Below, piece by piece: positions 25,401 to 34,269 of a DNA stretch of 64,000 nucleotides (position 1 is its first letter; each line of letters opens with the position of its first letter). The translations under genes were made by a program, and so were the position numbers. The notes below the pieces were generated by a model. It worked only from the letters and a program-made list of their open reading frames with translations. It was not told the DNA's origin and did no database searches. This DNA is from Polyangiaceae bacterium (GTDB lineage: Bacteria; Myxococcota_A; Polyangia; Polyangiales; Polyangiaceae), in the NCBI GenBank assembly GCA_019637265.1, contig JAHBVY010000005.1, forward strand, positions 304,186-368,185, read 5' to 3'.

Positions 25401-26107
25401 CTCAGCGCGCGCAACATCACCCCGAGGGCGTACCAGTCAGATGCAAAGGTCGCCTGACCACGGCGCTGCTCCGGCGCCATGAAGGCGCGCGTCCCCGCCC
25501 GAGGCAACCAGAGCGGCTCCGCCTGAGCCTCTTGGAGCAACCCGAAGTCGAGCAACACGACGCGCCCCGAGGGCTCTACCAACACGTTCGAGGGCTTGAC
25601 GTCGCGGTGGATCCAACCGGCCTGATGGATCGCCTCGAGGGCGCAGGTGAGCTGCTGCACGGCGGAGGCCAACTCCACGGCGCTGCGCCCAGGGTCCTCC
25701 GCCCAGCGCACGAGCTCCTCACCCGTCACGAGCTCCATGCTGAAGAACCACAGCCCCTCATCACAGAACAGCTCGTAGAGCGAGACCAGGCCCGGGTGGA
25801 TCACACCCCGCAGCCCCCGGAACTCGGTCTGGAGCAGCAAGATCCGCTCGCCGTCGCTCCAGGGCAGCACCTTCAGCGCCACGCTGACGCCGAGCTCTCG
25901 ATCGAGCGCGCGGTACACCACGCTCATGCCACCCGCGCCGAGCCGCTCCTCGATGGTGAAGCGCCCCCCCGAGAGGGTGTCACCCGGCTCGAGCCACGCG
26001 CGCGTCCCGCGAGGCACCTCCGCCGAGCCCGTCGCGTGCGCCGTGTCCTCGCCCGTCGCCGAGCCCGCAAAGGAACCTGCCCGGGTGACGGAGCCGGGGC
26101 CCCTCAC
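22445..26107 (-). CDS. Ser/Thr kinase fused to AAA ATPase and TPR-like region
   Basis: About 1220 residues. The kinase domain (about 45-305) has the Gly loop RLGAGGMSVVY, Lys in VALKVL, HRDVKPSN, DFGLL and APEQRR. An AAA-type ATPase (about 320-640) follows with Walker A GPSGMGKS (about 335) and Walker B VLWIDDLHWGD (about 452), as in PknK or STAND regulators. The remaining 550 residues are Ala/Leu/Arg-rich helical repeats resembling TPR. Such kinase-ATPase fusions are typical of myxobacteria; ligand and substrates are unknown. GTG 26107 is taken as start; a much longer frame would run through tandem repeats and a dispersed element and is Arg-rich nonsense. The FHA partner follows at once. Confidence 0.9.
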   Translation of the reverse strand: MRGPGSVTRAGSFAGSATGEDTAHATGSAEVPRGTRAWLEPGDTLSGGRFTIEERLGAGGMSVVYRALDRELGVSVALKVLPWSDGERILLLQTEFRGLRGVIHPGLVSLYELFCDEGLWFFSMELVTGEELVRWAEDPGRSAVELASAVQQLTCALEAIHQAGWIHRDVKPSNVLVEPSGRVVLLDFGLLQEAQAEPLWLPRAGTRAFMAPEQRRGQATFASDWYALGVMLRALSGGADGGENGVPAPALAGLDATPLFAACASLTHLDPALRGDGEAARRWAAALGHGARRSAGERESAAPGAWPLPFVGRTDELAALRHQLDPEGAPCVLIHGPSGMGKSALVSELERELVAAGGVVLAGRCYERESVPFKAFDGVVSELVRALRAMPESTRRELLSDPRSAGITRIFPAFSAAITWDEPALQDHHTKRSQAFLAFRHVLTQIIGERRAVLWIDDLHWGDADSGRLLAALLSGPGDPPVRFIGTFRTEERARSPMLAELEPVLSGTREIELTPLRDQDAARLVEAALGDAAPVGRVVSEAAGSPFLLCQMVQHLTRVEGRGEEVELAHVLEAQLDRLPAQERRLLEVIALAGEPIRMGVVAHAAELAVGEQRAFIALERGRLTRLRVSSLGQWVEAYHDRIREAVVAALDVSVRAAHHAALATALEASGVKDPERLFPHYLGSGQHREARRAALLAARTASHAAAARSAAHWYRAALSLPTNGEPEAEAELPALRAALAESLAQAGCGREAAEVYLELAHAAEPQDALELTRRAADELIAMGYEAEGFGVLSEVFERVGLGGTLAGSFSVPRLLLERARLARRGLRFSVRAPAQVPRAALLRVDGATMAARGLMTAHPLQGARCAALGLRLALDAGDPGRLLRAIENELLYTSLGGARARRHAARLQALAEPLLERVPELTAVQFRITSAIANALRDCDFTALVRHVEQTETLAGRTYSWWELSRSWGVWGMGLCVRGEIRELSRRAQGWVEDGLDRNDQALVTIMNAYPCYALLADDDVEAARESARAAEERSRRPMDDSSRYSALYAAAAVECYAGSSVSRLNALVARIDAIGSTQIARVPFLGIQAAWWANCCDLRLLDLTGDEQALRRARSRARALERYGLSWPKALALQVRAVERRRASDIEGAARALREAAARFEAGGMSLLAACTRVRLGELMQGKVSEQARVAFERERVARPDRWVGVYAPGHDRLRGI

Positions 26108-26254
26108 GCGGACCCCGAGCGGTAGAGGATGAACGACACGCGCAAATCGCCGCGATGCTACCGCGCGGGGCCACGCTACGGCAACGCCTCTCGAGCCCGC
26201 GACCGCGGTACGGCTGCACGTCCTGGATGGCCCACGGGCTAGGCCACCACCACC

Positions 26255-26307
26255 AAGGCGCTTGTGCCGAGGCCAGCGCCAAAGGCGCTTGTGCCGAGGC
26301 CAGCGCC
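26255..26307. repeat. Tandem 27-bp duplication
   Basis: AAGGCGCTTGTGCCGAGGCC plus AGCGCC occurs at 26255-26280 and again, identical over 26 bases, at 26282-26307. The second copy is followed three bases later by the G/T-rich element. Confidence 0.85.
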
Positions 26308-26310
26308 ATT

Positions 26311-26344
26311 CGGGTTTTGGGGTTTGGCGAGGCTGCGCGCTGCG
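26311..26344 (+). repeat. G/T-rich repeat copy 7
   Basis: CGGGTTTTGGGGTTTGGC then GAGGCTGCGCGC. The core is one G shorter than consensus. It follows the tandem duplication directly. Confidence 0.72.
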
Positions 26345-26424
26345 TGGGCTCTCCACCACCACGCCGCGCGCATCGCGATCGAGGGAGCGGCGGAGCGAGA
26401 CAATCCGCGTGGAATATTATAGCG

Positions 26425-29400
26425 CTACTTCGCCACCGAAACGTACTCGAGGCGCAGCAAGACGTCCTCCACCGCGTCCAGCACGAGGCCATTCGAGCCG
26501 CCCCGGCTCAGCACGCCGGCTGGGATGAACAGCTTGTAGTCGCCGTACAGCCCACGCGCGGCGAGCTCGGCGCTGCTCCCTTCGGAGTACTCGTCGCGCT
26601 CCAGATCGGCGCGCTTCACGTCGAAGAACGCCCGCATCCGCGCGGTGCTGAAGGCACTCTTCGGATCACCCGCGGCGCCCTGCACCCCGCTCGGCTGCCC
26701 CATGGAAGGATCGAGGAACAGGTTCACCCCCGGCCTCACCGAGCTGAGCTGGGTCTCCCCAGGTCGTCCGCATACCTGACTGAAGAAGGTGTTGCTCTGC
26801 TGGAGGTCCATCCGCACGAAGCTCGGCGCGTCCGCGCCGCGGTACAGCCCGCCGCGGCCCAGCACGGAGGCGCTCACCGACCACAGCCGCTCGGCGCAGT
26901 CCCCCGCCGCGAACACGGGCACCTCCCCGGGGCCTGCTTCGCTTCCCTGCGGAACCAACCGGAACGGCACCTCCACCCCCAGGTACTCGCCTTGGTGATT
27001 GAAGGCGGCGCCGCTCGCGAGGTAATGCGCGAAGCGCTGCTCGCCGGTGTAGGTGCTGCGATCAGTGAGCTTGAGCAGCTCCTGCTTCAGGCTCACCACC
27101 TTCACCAGGCTCGACGGCGTGCTCCCATTCACGCGCCGTGAGCCCGCCTGCACCAGCAGGTCGTCGAGCACCGTACGCAGCTCCGCCGGGCGCTGGGCGG
27201 CCAGCACCTGCGCGCGCTGCGGCAGCGACATCTGGTATTCGTACTCCACCGCGCGCACGGAGAGGTAGAGCATCCGCTGAGCGAGGCGGAACTCGCGGTG
27301 GTAACGCGAGACCGGCTCGCTCACCCAGCGCTCGTTGGCGAGCGGCCGCCGCGCGTCGGACACCGTCCTCATGCGCGCGCGCTCCGTCGCCACGCTCGCC
27401 CGCCCTTCACGCACCACGTAGTCGAGCTCGGCGGCGAGCCCGCTGTAGTTCGCCATCGCGACCCGGGTATCGAACGCCGCCTTCTCCGCCTTGAGCGCCG
27501 CCGTCTTGGACCCGACCAAGGAGCTTCGTGCCTCGACGAAGCAGCGATCCAGCTCGGTCTGGCGCCCCACCTTGCCGATCGCCTGATCGTAGTAGGTGGT
27601 GGTGGTCTCGATCGCGAACGCGAGGCCGAGCGAGATGGATTCGCTGATGAGCGCCCCAGCGCCGGCCACGCCATCCTTGATCGCTCCCCAGAAGGTGTCC
27701 GAATCCGAGTCCAATACGAACTTGAAGCCAAGCGTCACGATGTCAGCCGCCAGCTTCGCCCCGCGAAGCCCCGTGACGACGCCGTTCTTGGCCTCCTCGA
27801 GCGCGTCTATCTCCGTCTTCCCCTGCGCCAGCCTGCGGCAGCTCTCCATCGCGATGGAGAACGACTCTTGGAGCTGGTTCATCTCTTCGCGAGCGATGTC
27901 GAGCTCACGCGTGGCGTTGACGATGCCGATGTGCGCGTCCCCGAGCCCACCCAGGAAACACTCAGGGTCAGGTTGCCTGCCGATCACCTCGCTCGGGGTG
28001 GGTAAGCTGGCGCGGCCCTTCGGGTGCTGCTTCACGCAGGCCGCCACCACGCGACCGACGACCAAGGGATCGACCCCGGGGTAGCTCAGCTGGTACACCT
28101 CGGCGACGGACACCTGATGGCTGCCCACCGTGAACACGGTGTCGGCGCCAGCGCCGCCCTCACGCTTGACCGCGACGCTCCGTGGGTTGCCACTCAGATC
28201 CCAGGCGTAGTCCGCGAGCGCCTGGTTCAAGGCCGACGCGCGATTCGGGTGCCCCACCGCGGGGTAACGTCGCCTGAGCCCCGCCGCGGTGCACACCGCG
28301 ACCCCCACGTCAGCCGGGGTCACGGCGCTGTACACCTGATCGAGCACGCTGCCCGGGACCTGCCCAGCGCAGCTGGGCGCCGAGTCGATGAAGCAGGTCC
28401 CCGCCGTGTGCTCGCCGGTGTCCGTCCACTCGCTGAGGATCGTCTTCTCGGACCAATCCGTGCGGCCGCACAGCGCTACGATCTTCGCGCCGTAGCTCGA
28501 CTCGAGGCCGCCCACCCGACGATCTGCGTCAGTCGTACTGACCGCAGCCGCGAGCTCGCGCTCGCGCGCGGTGGTCCAGGCCTCACGCGCCGCCTCGAGC
28601 GTCGACTCCGCGCGGGTCACCGCCGCGGGGGCCCAAGCTTGGGAGACGTTGGAGACCGACTTGCCGATCAAGTAGTCGCTGATGGCGCTGAAGCGCTGCG
28701 ATGGCGTGACCTCATCCCCCATGAAATAAATCGGGAGATCGCCCTCGTCGATCCCGAGCGGGTTCTGACGATCGCGCAGCGCGCGCATCTCGGTCACCAG
28801 ACCACCCAGGTTGCTGAGCGCCGCGTAGCGCGCCGCCTCCCACCGCGTCCACCAGCCGGGGGAGAGCGACTCGGAGCGCTTCGCCGTCGCGCTCGCCGCG
28901 CCGAGCACCACCCAGGCGGCGCGCGACGCTTGACCCGCTTGGCCGAGCGCGGCCTCCTCACCCGTCCCGGCGAAGCGCGCGCGGTTCACCAGGCGGCGCG
29001 CCGCCTCGAGCTGCGAGCCCACCGTCTCCGCCATCACCACCGGCAGGGCCAAGCCCTGGTTGTGGTAGGCCTCAGGCGTCTGCGGCAGCGGGCCGCCGCG
29101 CACGATCTTGCGGTAGTCAGGGTCCGCCATCAGCCCGTTCGGCACGCCGAGCAGGGACACCAGCTGCCGGGGGTGGAGCAGCAAGCTCCAACCTTCGACC
29201 GACAGCTCCAGGTACTCGTCGAGGGTGCGCTCGTTGGCGACACCTTGACCGCCGAGCGCGAGCACTGTAGTCAGAATATCTGACTCGAGCGCCTCACGCG
29301 CGACCAGCCCCAGCGCCTCGGTGTGCTGGTACAGGAGGCGCAGGCCCAGCGCCGAGCCGGCTCCCTCCTGCACCACGATGTTGCCCAGGGCGCGCTGGCG

Positions 29401-31272
29401 TTCGAGCTCGAAGGCGTGCCCGAGCGCCGCCTCCAGACGCCACGGCTCGTAGCAGCCCTGACTACCAGTCAAACCGACGAGGCCGGCAGCGCCACGACCC
29501 ACCGCGCCCTGTGGCCCCGTGAGGTGACGGTCCAGATCGTTCGCGCAGGCCTCGAACGCGCCGCGCGCCGTCAGCGACACGGCTAGATCGGGCTGCGCCG
29601 TGAGCTCGGTGGCGAAGGCGAGCGCGCCCGTCTGGCAGCGGAGGTCACCGAGCCGAGCGTAGCGGTTCGGATCGAGCCACGAGGTCGCCTGCTGCGCGAC
29701 GTCGTCGGCGGCCGGAGCGGCAGGCGGCTCCCAGCAGAGGTACGCCTGCGGGCAGTCGGCGGCCGCCTTGAAGCCGGTGAGCGCCGGGAGCACCCGCTCT
29801 TGCTCGAAGCGACACACACCGAGCGCGCCGACGTCACCCGGGGTGCAGCCGTAGCGAGCGGCCATCACCGCGCAGCGATCGAGCTCTTCCGGTCCGTCAG
29901 GTGTGTTGACGCTGAGCTTACACACCACCTCTCCGGCGTTGGGGTTCGGGGGGTGGCGGCGGCAGGGCGCCTCGGCGCCTTGCAGCGCGGGCGCCTCGAG
30001 CGTCCAGAAGCTCTCGCACGCCGCCTCGAGGGAGCCGCGCTCCGACTCGCACTGCCACAGCCCGAGCCGCCCCGGGGGGAGCGCGTTCACGCGCTGAGCG
30101 GTCTGGTTCGGTGCGCCGAACGGATCGGAGAGCGCCTCGTGCACGCGCGCCTCCCACGGCAGCGCCTCGATCAGCCGCTCCTCCACGCTGCGCGCTGGCG
30201 TGACGTCGGCGGGGTAGCTCGGCGCGCTCGCGCCCGCGGGCAAGTCACCCTCGCGGGTGAAGCCGAAGGACACGCGCATCAGCCCGCGCAGCGCCCCAGC
30301 GTAGAGCCCGCTCAGCTCGAAGCGGCAGTCGGCGGTCAAGCCGCCGTCGAAGCGCACCTCATCACAGTGAGGTGTGCTCACCACCTCGGCGCCACCCGCG
30401 GTGCTCAAGGCAGGCCGCGTGGGCGCCTCCAGGCGCCAACCGTCCCCCTCGGGGACGAGCCGCGCCACCCAGCGCACGTCCGCGCCGAGCGCGCCGCTCG
30501 CGTTGTCGATCGCGAGCAAGAAGCCGCCCCCCTCGGGGTGAATCGTCGCGGTGGTGCCGAGGGTGAGCTCCGCCGCTTGCGCCAGGGTCGCCACCGGCGA
30601 CACGGCGCCCAGCGCGTCGACGCGCAGCGTCCCCCGGTAGCTCCCAGGGCGCTCCACTGGAGGCTCGGTGGACGCCGAAGGAACCGCCATACTAACTGAC
30701 AATCGTTGGCGCCCCGAGACGAGCTGGAGGCTACTGGCAGCCCGCGTAGCCCCGGGCACGCCGCGCACGTGGACCTGGTGCGCGCCAGGCGCGAGCCCTG
30801 TCTGCTCGCAGCTGCGCGCGAAGGCACCCTCGGCGCCAGTGCAGCTCACCTCGTACCCCGCGCCAGCCACCGCGCGCAGGCGCGGCACCGCGGCCTCTAG
30901 CACGCTGAAGTCCACCTGCTCCGCTGCGTCCTCCATCAAGATCAAGGTGGTCGTGAGCTCGACCGATCCCGCGGCGCTGGGCGCCGGCATCAGGTCGCTC
31001 TTGTCAGGCTCGGGGCGGCAGCGGCCGAGGCCGTCACAGCGCTCACCCGCCGCGCAGTCGCTCGATGCCGCGCAGCTCCGCGCGCACACACCCAGATCGC
31101 AGTGCGACGCGCAGGGGCAGTCGTCGTCTCGCACGCAGGCGCCGCCGAGCACCTCGCCGTCGTCACCCGAGCACGACAGCTCGAGCGACTCGTCAGTCCC
31201 CTGGTACTCGCTCCCGCCACAACCCGAGAGCACGCCCAGCGCACCCAGCATCACCCAATTACGTAGCTTCAT
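26425..31272 (-). CDS. Giant lipoprotein with Tc-toxin-A-like C-terminus
   Basis: A 1615-residue predicted outer-membrane or surface lipoprotein: signal MKLRNWVMLGALGVLSGC, Cys18, with GAGGGAG two bases before the ATG. Residues about 28-90 are Cys-rich repeats (CVRDDDCPC, CDLGVC, CAASSDCAAGERC). Then comes a beta-rich domain to about 350, and roughly 900 residues of long helices with at least one apolar stretch (GALISESISLGLAFAIETTT, about 1215). The last 300 residues are beta-rich and end with YKLFIPAGVL...LDAVEDVLLRLEYVS. This matches the end pattern of Tc-toxin A subunits and relatives (strand, Pro, then DVxLxLxY). I propose a TcA-like scaffold or receptor-binding module on a lipid anchor. 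This is inference from pattern only; the protein is otherwise unrecognised. Confidence 0.78.
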   Translation of the reverse strand: MKLRNWVMLGALGVLSGCGGSEYQGTDESLELSCSGDDGEVLGGACVRDDDCPCASHCDLGVCARSCAASSDCAAGERCDGLGRCRPEPDKSDLMPAPSAAGSVELTTTLILMEDAAEQVDFSVLEAAVPRLRAVAGAGYEVSCTGAEGAFARSCEQTGLAPGAHQVHVRGVPGATRAASSLQLVSGRQRLSVSMAVPSASTEPPVERPGSYRGTLRVDALGAVSPVATLAQAAELTLGTTATIHPEGGGFLLAIDNASGALGADVRWVARLVPEGDGWRLEAPTRPALSTAGGAEVVSTPHCDEVRFDGGLTADCRFELSGLYAGALRGLMRVSFGFTREGDLPAGASAPSYPADVTPARSVEERLIEALPWEARVHEALSDPFGAPNQTAQRVNALPPGRLGLWQCESERGSLEAACESFWTLEAPALQGAEAPCRRHPPNPNAGEVVCKLSVNTPDGPEELDRCAVMAARYGCTPGDVGALGVCRFEQERVLPALTGFKAAADCPQAYLCWEPPAAPAADDVAQQATSWLDPNRYARLGDLRCQTGALAFATELTAQPDLAVSLTARGAFEACANDLDRHLTGPQGAVGRGAAGLVGLTGSQGCYEPWRLEAALGHAFELERQRALGNIVVQEGAGSALGLRLLYQHTEALGLVAREALESDILTTVLALGGQGVANERTLDEYLELSVEGWSLLLHPRQLVSLLGVPNGLMADPDYRKIVRGGPLPQTPEAYHNQGLALPVVMAETVGSQLEAARRLVNRARFAGTGEEAALGQAGQASRAAWVVLGAASATAKRSESLSPGWWTRWEAARYAALSNLGGLVTEMRALRDRQNPLGIDEGDLPIYFMGDEVTPSQRFSAISDYLIGKSVSNVSQAWAPAAVTRAESTLEAAREAWTTARERELAAAVSTTDADRRVGGLESSYGAKIVALCGRTDWSEKTILSEWTDTGEHTAGTCFIDSAPSCAGQVPGSVLDQVYSAVTPADVGVAVCTAAGLRRRYPAVGHPNRASALNQALADYAWDLSGNPRSVAVKREGGAGADTVFTVGSHQVSVAEVYQLSYPGVDPLVVGRVVAACVKQHPKGRASLPTPSEVIGRQPDPECFLGGLGDAHIGIVNATRELDIAREEMNQLQESFSIAMESCRRLAQGKTEIDALEEAKNGVVTGLRGAKLAADIVTLGFKFVLDSDSDTFWGAIKDGVAGAGALISESISLGLAFAIETTTTYYDQAIGKVGRQTELDRCFVEARSSLVGSKTAALKAEKAAFDTRVAMANYSGLAAELDYVVREGRASVATERARMRTVSDARRPLANERWVSEPVSRYHREFRLAQRMLYLSVRAVEYEYQMSLPQRAQVLAAQRPAELRTVLDDLLVQAGSRRVNGSTPSSLVKVVSLKQELLKLTDRSTYTGEQRFAHYLASGAAFNHQGEYLGVEVPFRLVPQGSEAGPGEVPVFAAGDCAERLWSVSASVLGRGGLYRGADAPSFVRMDLQQSNTFFSQVCGRPGETQLSSVRPGVNLFLDPSMGQPSGVQGAAGDPKSAFSTARMRAFFDVKRADLERDEYSEGSSAELAARGLYGDYKLFIPAGVLSRGGSNGLVLDAVEDVLLRLEYVSVAK

Positions 31273-31328
31273 GACTCCCTCGACCAACCACCAAGTCGCC
31301 ATCACACCACCCGCAGGCGGAGACCCCA

Positions 31329-31349
31329 GGGCGACTCCGTGAGTCGCCC
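31329..31349. terminator. Hairpin after MopE-like gene
   Basis: GGGCGACTC-CGT-GAGTCGCCC, a perfect 9-bp stem with a 3-nt loop, 13 bp beyond the stop of the MopE-like gene and before the giant lipoprotein gene. Confidence 0.7.
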
Positions 31350-31362
31350 CAGGCGCCGCCCG

Positions 31363-32835
31363 TCAGTTACACATCTGCGTGCGCTGATCGAAGTCAGGCA
31401 ACACACAGGTGTTGGCGTAGATGTAGTCGCACCGCGTGCCGCAAGGCGGGTTGCAGCCACCGCAATACTGCTCGTTCCACCCTGTCTCCAGCGGTGAGCC
31501 AGTGAATGGGTTACACCAAGGCTTGCAGTCGTTCCGCACGATGTCCGTGTCGTTGTCGCTGCGTCGCGGGAACTTCTTGATCTCCCCATCGCAGTTGTAG
31601 TCCCAGCTCCCGCAGTTGCTCACGGAACCAAAGGCGCGAGTCTGGCCTGGCTTGGCGCGGTCATCTCGGTCGCAGCAGTCCTCACCACTGTCCGCGCGCT
31701 TTCGGATATACCGCTTCCCCAGGATCGTGCGGTGGCCACTCTGGGCGCAGAACTTCCGCGCCGTCGCGCCCTTCGCGGGGTAGCCGTCCTCGTCCTCATC
31801 GATGAACCAGTCGACGGCCCCCTCCACGCCTTCCTGGTCCCCATCCCGGATGCCGTTGCAGTCCGCGTCGGCGTCTGGCGCGCTGCAGCTGGGCACTCCG
31901 GCACCGACAGCATTGCAGACCACCTCACCGGCGAGGCACACCAGCTCGCCCGTGGTGCCGCACTGCGAGTTGGTGCAACTCCCCGCGGATGGCACGTTGT
32001 CCACCTCGCCGTCACAGTCATTGTCGACTCCGTCGCACACCTCCGCCTTGGTGAAGTCGTCGTCAGTACACCTCACGCCTCCCGTGGCGTAGTCGCACAC
32101 GAGGATCCCATCCTCGCATTGGTCGAGGTCAGCGCCGTCACAGGCTTGCGCCGGCGTCACCACCTCACCCGTGAAGGAGTTCAGCACCGCCACCCCCAGG
32201 CCCTCGTCGATCTGCCCATCGCAGTTGTCGTCGAGCCCGTTGCACACCTCAGGGCCACCTTGCCCGTTCGAGGTGGGGTCGGGCTGACACACCACCACGC
32301 CCCCTTGACAGACCTTCTTACCGTCTTTGCAGTGGTACTCGTTGCTGGGGTCGGAGTCGCAAGCCTCGGCGGCCGCCAAGATCGCGCCGGTGACCGCGTC
32401 GCGTTGCTCCACGCCGAGGTCGTTGTCGATCACACCATCGCAGTCGTTGTCGATGCCATCGCACTCCTCTGCCGTCGGAATGCACTCGCCCGTGCCGCCG
32501 CTGCCACCGGTCGCCCCGACGCCGCCCGTCGCCCCCACGGCACCGGTCGCCCCGGCGCCCGCCGTGCCACCGAAGCCAGCCGTTCCCCCGACCCCACCCG
32601 CACCACCGGAGGCGCCCACGCCTCCAGCAGCCCCGGCGCCGCTCGTCCCCGCGACGCCGCCGCTACCGCCGCTGCCGCCCGAGGCCCCAGCACCCGACGT
32701 CTCCCCATCCGAGCCACCGCAAGCCAGCGGGAAGCCGAGCAGGAGCGGGGTGAGGATGAGCGCGCTGCGCCACCTGCGTACTGAAGCCCTGGACCGAGCT
32801 GCGCCCGACCCATCTGAGTGACTGCTGTGATCCAT
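31363..32835 (-). CDS. Gly-rich lipoprotein with MopE-like metal-binding repeats
   Basis: A 490-residue predicted lipoprotein. The start at 32835 (MDHSSHSDGS) gives an Arg-rich n-region, a hydrophobic core and lipobox PLAC with Cys39. About 80 residues of Gly/Ala/Ser tether follow. The body contains repeats of the putative metal-binding motif ECDGIDNDCDGVIDNDLG, at least four copies (also VCNGLDDNCDGQIDEGLG and VCDGVDNDCDGEVDN), plus DEDEDGYPAKG. These Asp-rich loops resemble those of MopE and calcium- or copper-binding surface proteins. The remaining C-terminus is Cys-rich and unrecognised. Many disulphides are likely. Binding of Ca or Cu is inferred from the family. Confidence 0.85.
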   Translation of the reverse strand: MDHSSHSDGSGAARSRASVRRWRSALILTPLLLGFPLACGGSDGETSGAGASGGSGGSGGVAGTSGAGAAGGVGASGGAGGVGGTAGFGGTAGAGATGAVGATGGVGATGGSGGTGECIPTAEECDGIDNDCDGVIDNDLGVEQRDAVTGAILAAAEACDSDPSNEYHCKDGKKVCQGGVVVCQPDPTSNGQGGPEVCNGLDDNCDGQIDEGLGVAVLNSFTGEVVTPAQACDGADLDQCEDGILVCDYATGGVRCTDDDFTKAEVCDGVDNDCDGEVDNVPSAGSCTNSQCGTTGELVCLAGEVVCNAVGAGVPSCSAPDADADCNGIRDGDQEGVEGAVDWFIDEDEDGYPAKGATARKFCAQSGHRTILGKRYIRKRADSGEDCCDRDDRAKPGQTRAFGSVSNCGSWDYNCDGEIKKFPRRSDNDTDIVRNDCKPWCNPFTGSPLETGWNEQYCGGCNPPCGTRCDYIYANTCVLPDFDQRTQMCN

Positions 32836-32977
32836 GCTCCCAATTGACCACAGCCCACGCCAACTGATCCATTTCAAGACCCTTACACAGACCCCGAACC
32901 AGGAAAATCCACGTTGAAATACTCCGCGCGAGCCGCGCTCACGCACCACACGACCAGGCGCCGCAGCTCACCTCGCC

Positions 32978-33000
32978 GTTCGATCGGGGGGTTTGCCTGC
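32978..33000 (+). repeat. G/T-rich repeat copy 8
   Basis: GTTCGATCGGGGGGTTTGCC then TGC. It resembles copies 2 and 5 (GATCGGGGG core, CCTG tail). Confidence 0.72.
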
Positions 33001-33072
33001 ACCGCATCTTCGCGCATCGCCCCAGGCACCGTGCGCGTGGCACCGTCACGCCACTGCGCCAAGGGCACGCTG

Positions 33073-33093
33073 GTGCGGTGCCGTCCAACCCAC
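33073..33093 (-). repeat. G/T-rich repeat copy 9
   Basis: GTGCGGTGCCGTCCAACCC then AC, GGACGGCACC tail type. It pairs with copy 14 over GTGCGGTGCCGTCCAACCC. Confidence 0.7.
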
Positions 33094-33314
33094 ACCATCC
33101 CCTCCTGCTCCGAGGCGCGCCGCAGCGGCTGGTGTCATGTACATTTCACGCCCACCCTGCTCAGCCAGCGCCGCTGCTGTCGGTCACGCGCGCTGGCCGC
33201 GGGATCGCGCCCCAGCCCATTGTCCTAAGAACGAGCACACTACGTGCCGCGTACGGGACATTGTACCGGCACCAAGGCGTGGCCATGCTGGACCCTTCCT
33301 CAAGGAGGCACGCG

Positions 33315-34226
33315 ATGACCACTCAGCTCGTAACCCCCACCTCCAACGCCGCGCCTGCCCAGCGTCGCATCGAAGGCATCTATCAGGCGCCCGGGCTCCA
33401 TTGGGTCGGCGATGGATTTCGCGTCGCGGGCTACTTCTCCGCGATCCCCGACGCGGTCAGGAAGCTCAGCCCATTCCTCCTGCTCGACTACAACCCTCCC
33501 TACGACTACTCACCAACCGACAGGCCACGCGGCGTGGGTGTCCACCCACACCGCGGCTTCGAGACAGTGACGATCGCGTGGGACGGCAGCGTGGCGCACC
33601 ACGACAGCGCGGGCGGGGGCGGCGTGATCGGCCCCGGCGACGTGCAGTGGATGACCGCCGCTTCGGGTGTGCTCCACAAGGAGTACCACGAGCGCGAGTT
33701 CTCCGAGCGCGGCGGCATTTTCCACATGGCACAGCTGTGGGTCAACCTGCCGCGCGCGCACAAGATGGGCCCGCCACGTTACCAACCGCTCACCGCGAGC
33801 CAGATGGGGCAGGTCGAGCTGCCTCGAGGCGCGGGTCAGGTACGCGTCATCGCGGGTGAGTACCTCGGTGTCCGCGGGCCAGCCCTCACCTACTCGCCAG
33901 TGCACGTCTACGACGCGCGCCTCCACGAGCAGGGCGCTGCGAGCTTCGACCTCCCAGCAGGGTACACCGTCGCGGTGCTCGTGATGGAGGGCGACCTCAC
34001 GCTCGCCGGCGCCGCGGTGAAGCAGGGTGACTTCGTGATCTTCGAGCGCGAGGCGGGCGCGATCCTCGCGGAAGCGCGCGCAGAAGCTCACCTGCTGGTG
34101 CTCGCTGGTGAGCCAATCGACGAGCCGGTGGTGCAGTACGGGCCGTTCGTGATGAACACGCGCGAGGAGATCCTCCAAGCCTTCGCGGACTACAACCGTG
34201 GCGCCTTCGGCACCCTGGAGGACTGA
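33315..34226 (+). CDS. Pirin family protein
   Basis: A 303-residue bicupin. The N-terminal cupin carries the pirin metal site: HPHRGFET (two His), then VLHKEYHE (His and Glu). In the family the metal is Fe or another divalent ion, and some bacterial pirins oxidise quercetin or modulate metabolic enzymes. The strong ribosome site AAGGAGG six bases before the ATG at 33315 fixes the start. The C-terminal cupin (about 180-280) is normal in length. It stands alone: divergent from the MopE-like gene and convergent with an alpha/beta hydrolase gene. Metal ligands are seen; the substrate is not known. Confidence 0.92.
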   Translation: MTTQLVTPTSNAAPAQRRIEGIYQAPGLHWVGDGFRVAGYFSAIPDAVRKLSPFLLLDYNPPYDYSPTDRPRGVGVHPHRGFETVTIAWDGSVAHHDSAGGGGVIGPGDVQWMTAASGVLHKEYHEREFSERGGIFHMAQLWVNLPRAHKMGPPRYQPLTASQMGQVELPRGAGQVRVIAGEYLGVRGPALTYSPVHVYDARLHEQGAASFDLPAGYTVAVLVMEGDLTLAGAAVKQGDFVIFEREAGAILAEARAEAHLLVLAGEPIDEPVVQYGPFVMNTREEILQAFADYNRGAFGTLED

Positions 34227-34269
34227 TCTGGGCCACCACATACAGAGCCGAGAAAATCCCACGGACGCC

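Larger units (their letters stand above)
26108..26424. other. Gap between lipoprotein and kinase genes
   Basis: No gene. It contains a 27-bp tandem duplication (26255-26307) and one G/T-rich repeat. The kinase promoter should lie here; no clear -35/-10 pair was recognised. Confidence 0.55.
32836..33314. other. Divergent intergenic region, MopE-like and pirin genes
   Basis: No gene in 479 bp. It carries promoters for the two divergent genes (not individually recognised), two G/T-rich repeat copies of different tail types about 75 bp apart, and possibly a decayed copy near 32890-32910 (CCCCGAACCAGGAAAATCC). Confidence 0.55.

Noticed and set aside
24185..26125. 646-codon frame opposite the kinase gene
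   Set aside because: Antisense to kinase and ATPase motifs; no recognisable domain.
22445..26362. Longer form of the kinase gene starting at 26362
   Set aside because: The extra 85 residues run through a tandem duplication and a dispersed repeat, are Arg/Trp-rich and have no homology-like features.
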